Source: Chloroflexota bacterium (GTDB lineage Bacteria; Chloroflexota; Anaerolineae; Anaerolineales; Villigracilaceae). From it: 64,000 nucleotides of DNA. This document shows, in pieces, positions 63,371 to 64,000 of the stretch. Where the stretch lies: positions 1 through 64,000 of the forward strand of contig JACRBL010000054.1 of the NCBI GenBank assembly GCA_016234485.1, read 5' to 3'. Each line of letters begins with the position of its first letter. The first letter of the stretch is position 1. Below the pieces are notes generated by a model that was not told the origin of the DNA, did no database searches, and saw only the letters and a program-made list of their open reading frames with translations. Position numbers and translations under genes: made by a program.

Positions 63371-63754
63371 TTACAATCCAAAATAGTGTTTCGTTACCTG
63401 CAAAAATTCCTCCGCCCGCCCAAAGGATTCTTTCTCTTGCTCTTCTGTCACCACTTCCCACATTCTGCCGTAATGACCAACTTCACGAACCACCTGAGCG
63501 TCAATAATGTAGCGATGAAATTTTGGGTCAAGGATTTTCGTCTTGGCAAACTCTTTTCCAAACGAGGCGACAACTGCCGAATGGCTGGAATAGGTCAAAC
63601 CCTTCGACAAAAGTAAAGCCTGGGCAAGATAAAAAATCCTGTAATACGATTGCGCCGCCGCAAAACGGACATGCCCGCCATACCGCAATACTTTGGCGAC
63701 TTGATGGCTTTCCTCACCCAATTGGAGCAAATGCTGAATCTCTGGCGGGATCAT
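63371..63754 (-). CDS. HEPN-domain protein (second pair)
   Basis: 127 residues, helical HEPN-like: FAAAQSYYRIFYLAQALLLSKG near 30-51 and VVREVGHYGRMWEVV near 90-104. The gene order is MNT first, HEPN second, opposite to the pair at 37.5 kb. Overlaps the MNT stop by 4 nt. The sequence similarity to the first HEPN (AYYGMFYAASALLFSKGQSYGKHSAV against SYYRIFYLAQ...) is clear. Confidence 0.8.
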   Translation of the reverse strand: MIPPEIQHLLQLGEESHQVAKVLRYGGHVRFAAAQSYYRIFYLAQALLLSKGLTYSSHSAVVASFGKEFAKTKILDPKFHRYIIDAQVVREVGHYGRMWEVVTEEQEKESFGRAEEFLQVTKHYFGL

Positions 63755-64000
63755 ATCGCCACACCTTCTCTCCGCACGTTCACGAAGAGAGGAAACGCGC
63801 TCGCGATGTATTCCTCATCCGAAGAAAACTGGCGCGAAATTACCACGTCATATTTCAAAGAGAGGTCAGCGACAAATTCTGATACGAGTTTGTTCATCGC
63901 CCAATAATCAAACTCCCCTTTCAACACGACCATCACATCAATATCCGAATCAGGCGGATGCGCGTCGCCGCGCGCGTAGGAACCGAAAAGGATCACGGCC
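63751..64000 (-). CDS. Minimal nucleotidyltransferase, 5' end outside the window
   Basis: Partial gene; the frame is open to the window edge at 64000. LFGSYARGDAHPPDSDIDVMVV is the G-S...D-x-D nucleotidyltransferase motif, and SLKYDVVISRQF follows. The predicted partner is the HEPN gene 4 nt overlapping. The true start lies beyond the window. Confidence 0.88.
   Translation of the reverse strand, partial: AVILFGSYARGDAHPPDSDIDVMVVLKGEFDYWAMNKLVSEFVADLSLKYDVVISRQFSSDEEYIASAFPLFVNVRREGVAI

Overview
The window looks like a chromosomal segment of a Chloroflexota bacterium, most likely of the Anaerolineae. The basis is the EF-Tu, EF-G, S12 and RpoB sequences as I read them, the moderately high GC, and the mix of anaerobic formate, one-carbon and sugar genes. 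This placement is inference from remembered family sequences; no search was run. It contains no rRNA, tRNA, CRISPR array, prophage or complete insertion sequence that I can see. No stretch of 300 bases or more lacks a gene; gaps of 150-300 bases mostly hold promoters, terminators or short palindromic repeats.

Layout. (1) 1-8.4 kb, minus strand: rpoB, rpsL, rpsG, fusA, tuf. The order is classical except that rpoC is absent between rpoB and rpsL, and rplJ/rplL are absent upstream. (2) 8.5-14.8 kb: UMF1-type MFS transporter, aminotransferase, a large lipoprotein, a transglutaminase-like protein and dCTP deaminase. (3) 14.9-18.5 kb: two tandem paralogous surface proteins with a peptidase S74 self-cleaving domain and a C-terminal membrane anchor. 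(4) 18.5-24.3 kb: M23 lipoprotein, FtcD, tyrosine phosphatase, cyclase, a HAD/cytochrome-b5-like fusion and a YHS protein. (5) 24.4-31.4 kb: formate dehydrogenase locus (fdhD, a NuoE-NuoF fusion, a selenocysteine FdhA, a ferritin-like protein, a CBS protein and a small zinc ribbon). (6) 31.4-47.5 kb: mixed metabolism (FabL-like SDR, class V aminotransferase, nitroreductase, acetylpolyamine amidohydrolase, HEPN/MNT pair, GDPD, PPDK, response regulator, CCA enzyme, Hpt, Tdk). (7) 47.6-49.3 kb: rplU-rpmA-rpmE operon, in which bL21 and bL31 both carry extra C-terminal helix-hairpin-helix type domains. (8) 49.3-57.2 kb: SNF2 and RecQ helicases, glycerate kinase and a family-4-like uracil-DNA glycosylase. 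(9) 57.2-64 kb: GNAT, sugar nucleotidyltransferase, ROK kinase, GH4 glycosidase, PanE-like reductase, isochorismatase-like hydrolase, a GIY-YIG nuclease between two palindromic repeats, and a second HEPN/MNT pair cut by the window edge.

How the genes work together. The formate locus encodes a soluble NAD-linked enzyme: FdhA oxidises formate at a Mo/W-selenocysteine site and passes electrons through its N-terminal FeS domain to the NuoE-NuoF subunit, which reduces NAD. FdhD supplies sulfur to the cofactor. An in-frame UGA at 28354 with a SECIS-like hairpin (loop GGTCT, 18 nt after the UGA, the spacing I recall for E. coli fdhF) marks the selenocysteine.

The most unusual theme is the number of unrelated short palindromic repeat families (about ten). 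Several have entered coding sequence in frame: two different families inside fdhA, and probable cases in the acetylpolyamine amidohydrolase and the SNF2 helicase. The best-defined family (five copies, ends GTCATTGCGAG/CTCGCAATGAC) brackets a GIY-YIG nuclease gene almost base to base, so that nuclease is a candidate mobilising enzyme. Other points are HhH-type fusions on ribosomal proteins, S74 proteins laid out for self-shedding, and a set of -10 boxes 6-7 nt before ATG that suggests leaderless mRNAs.
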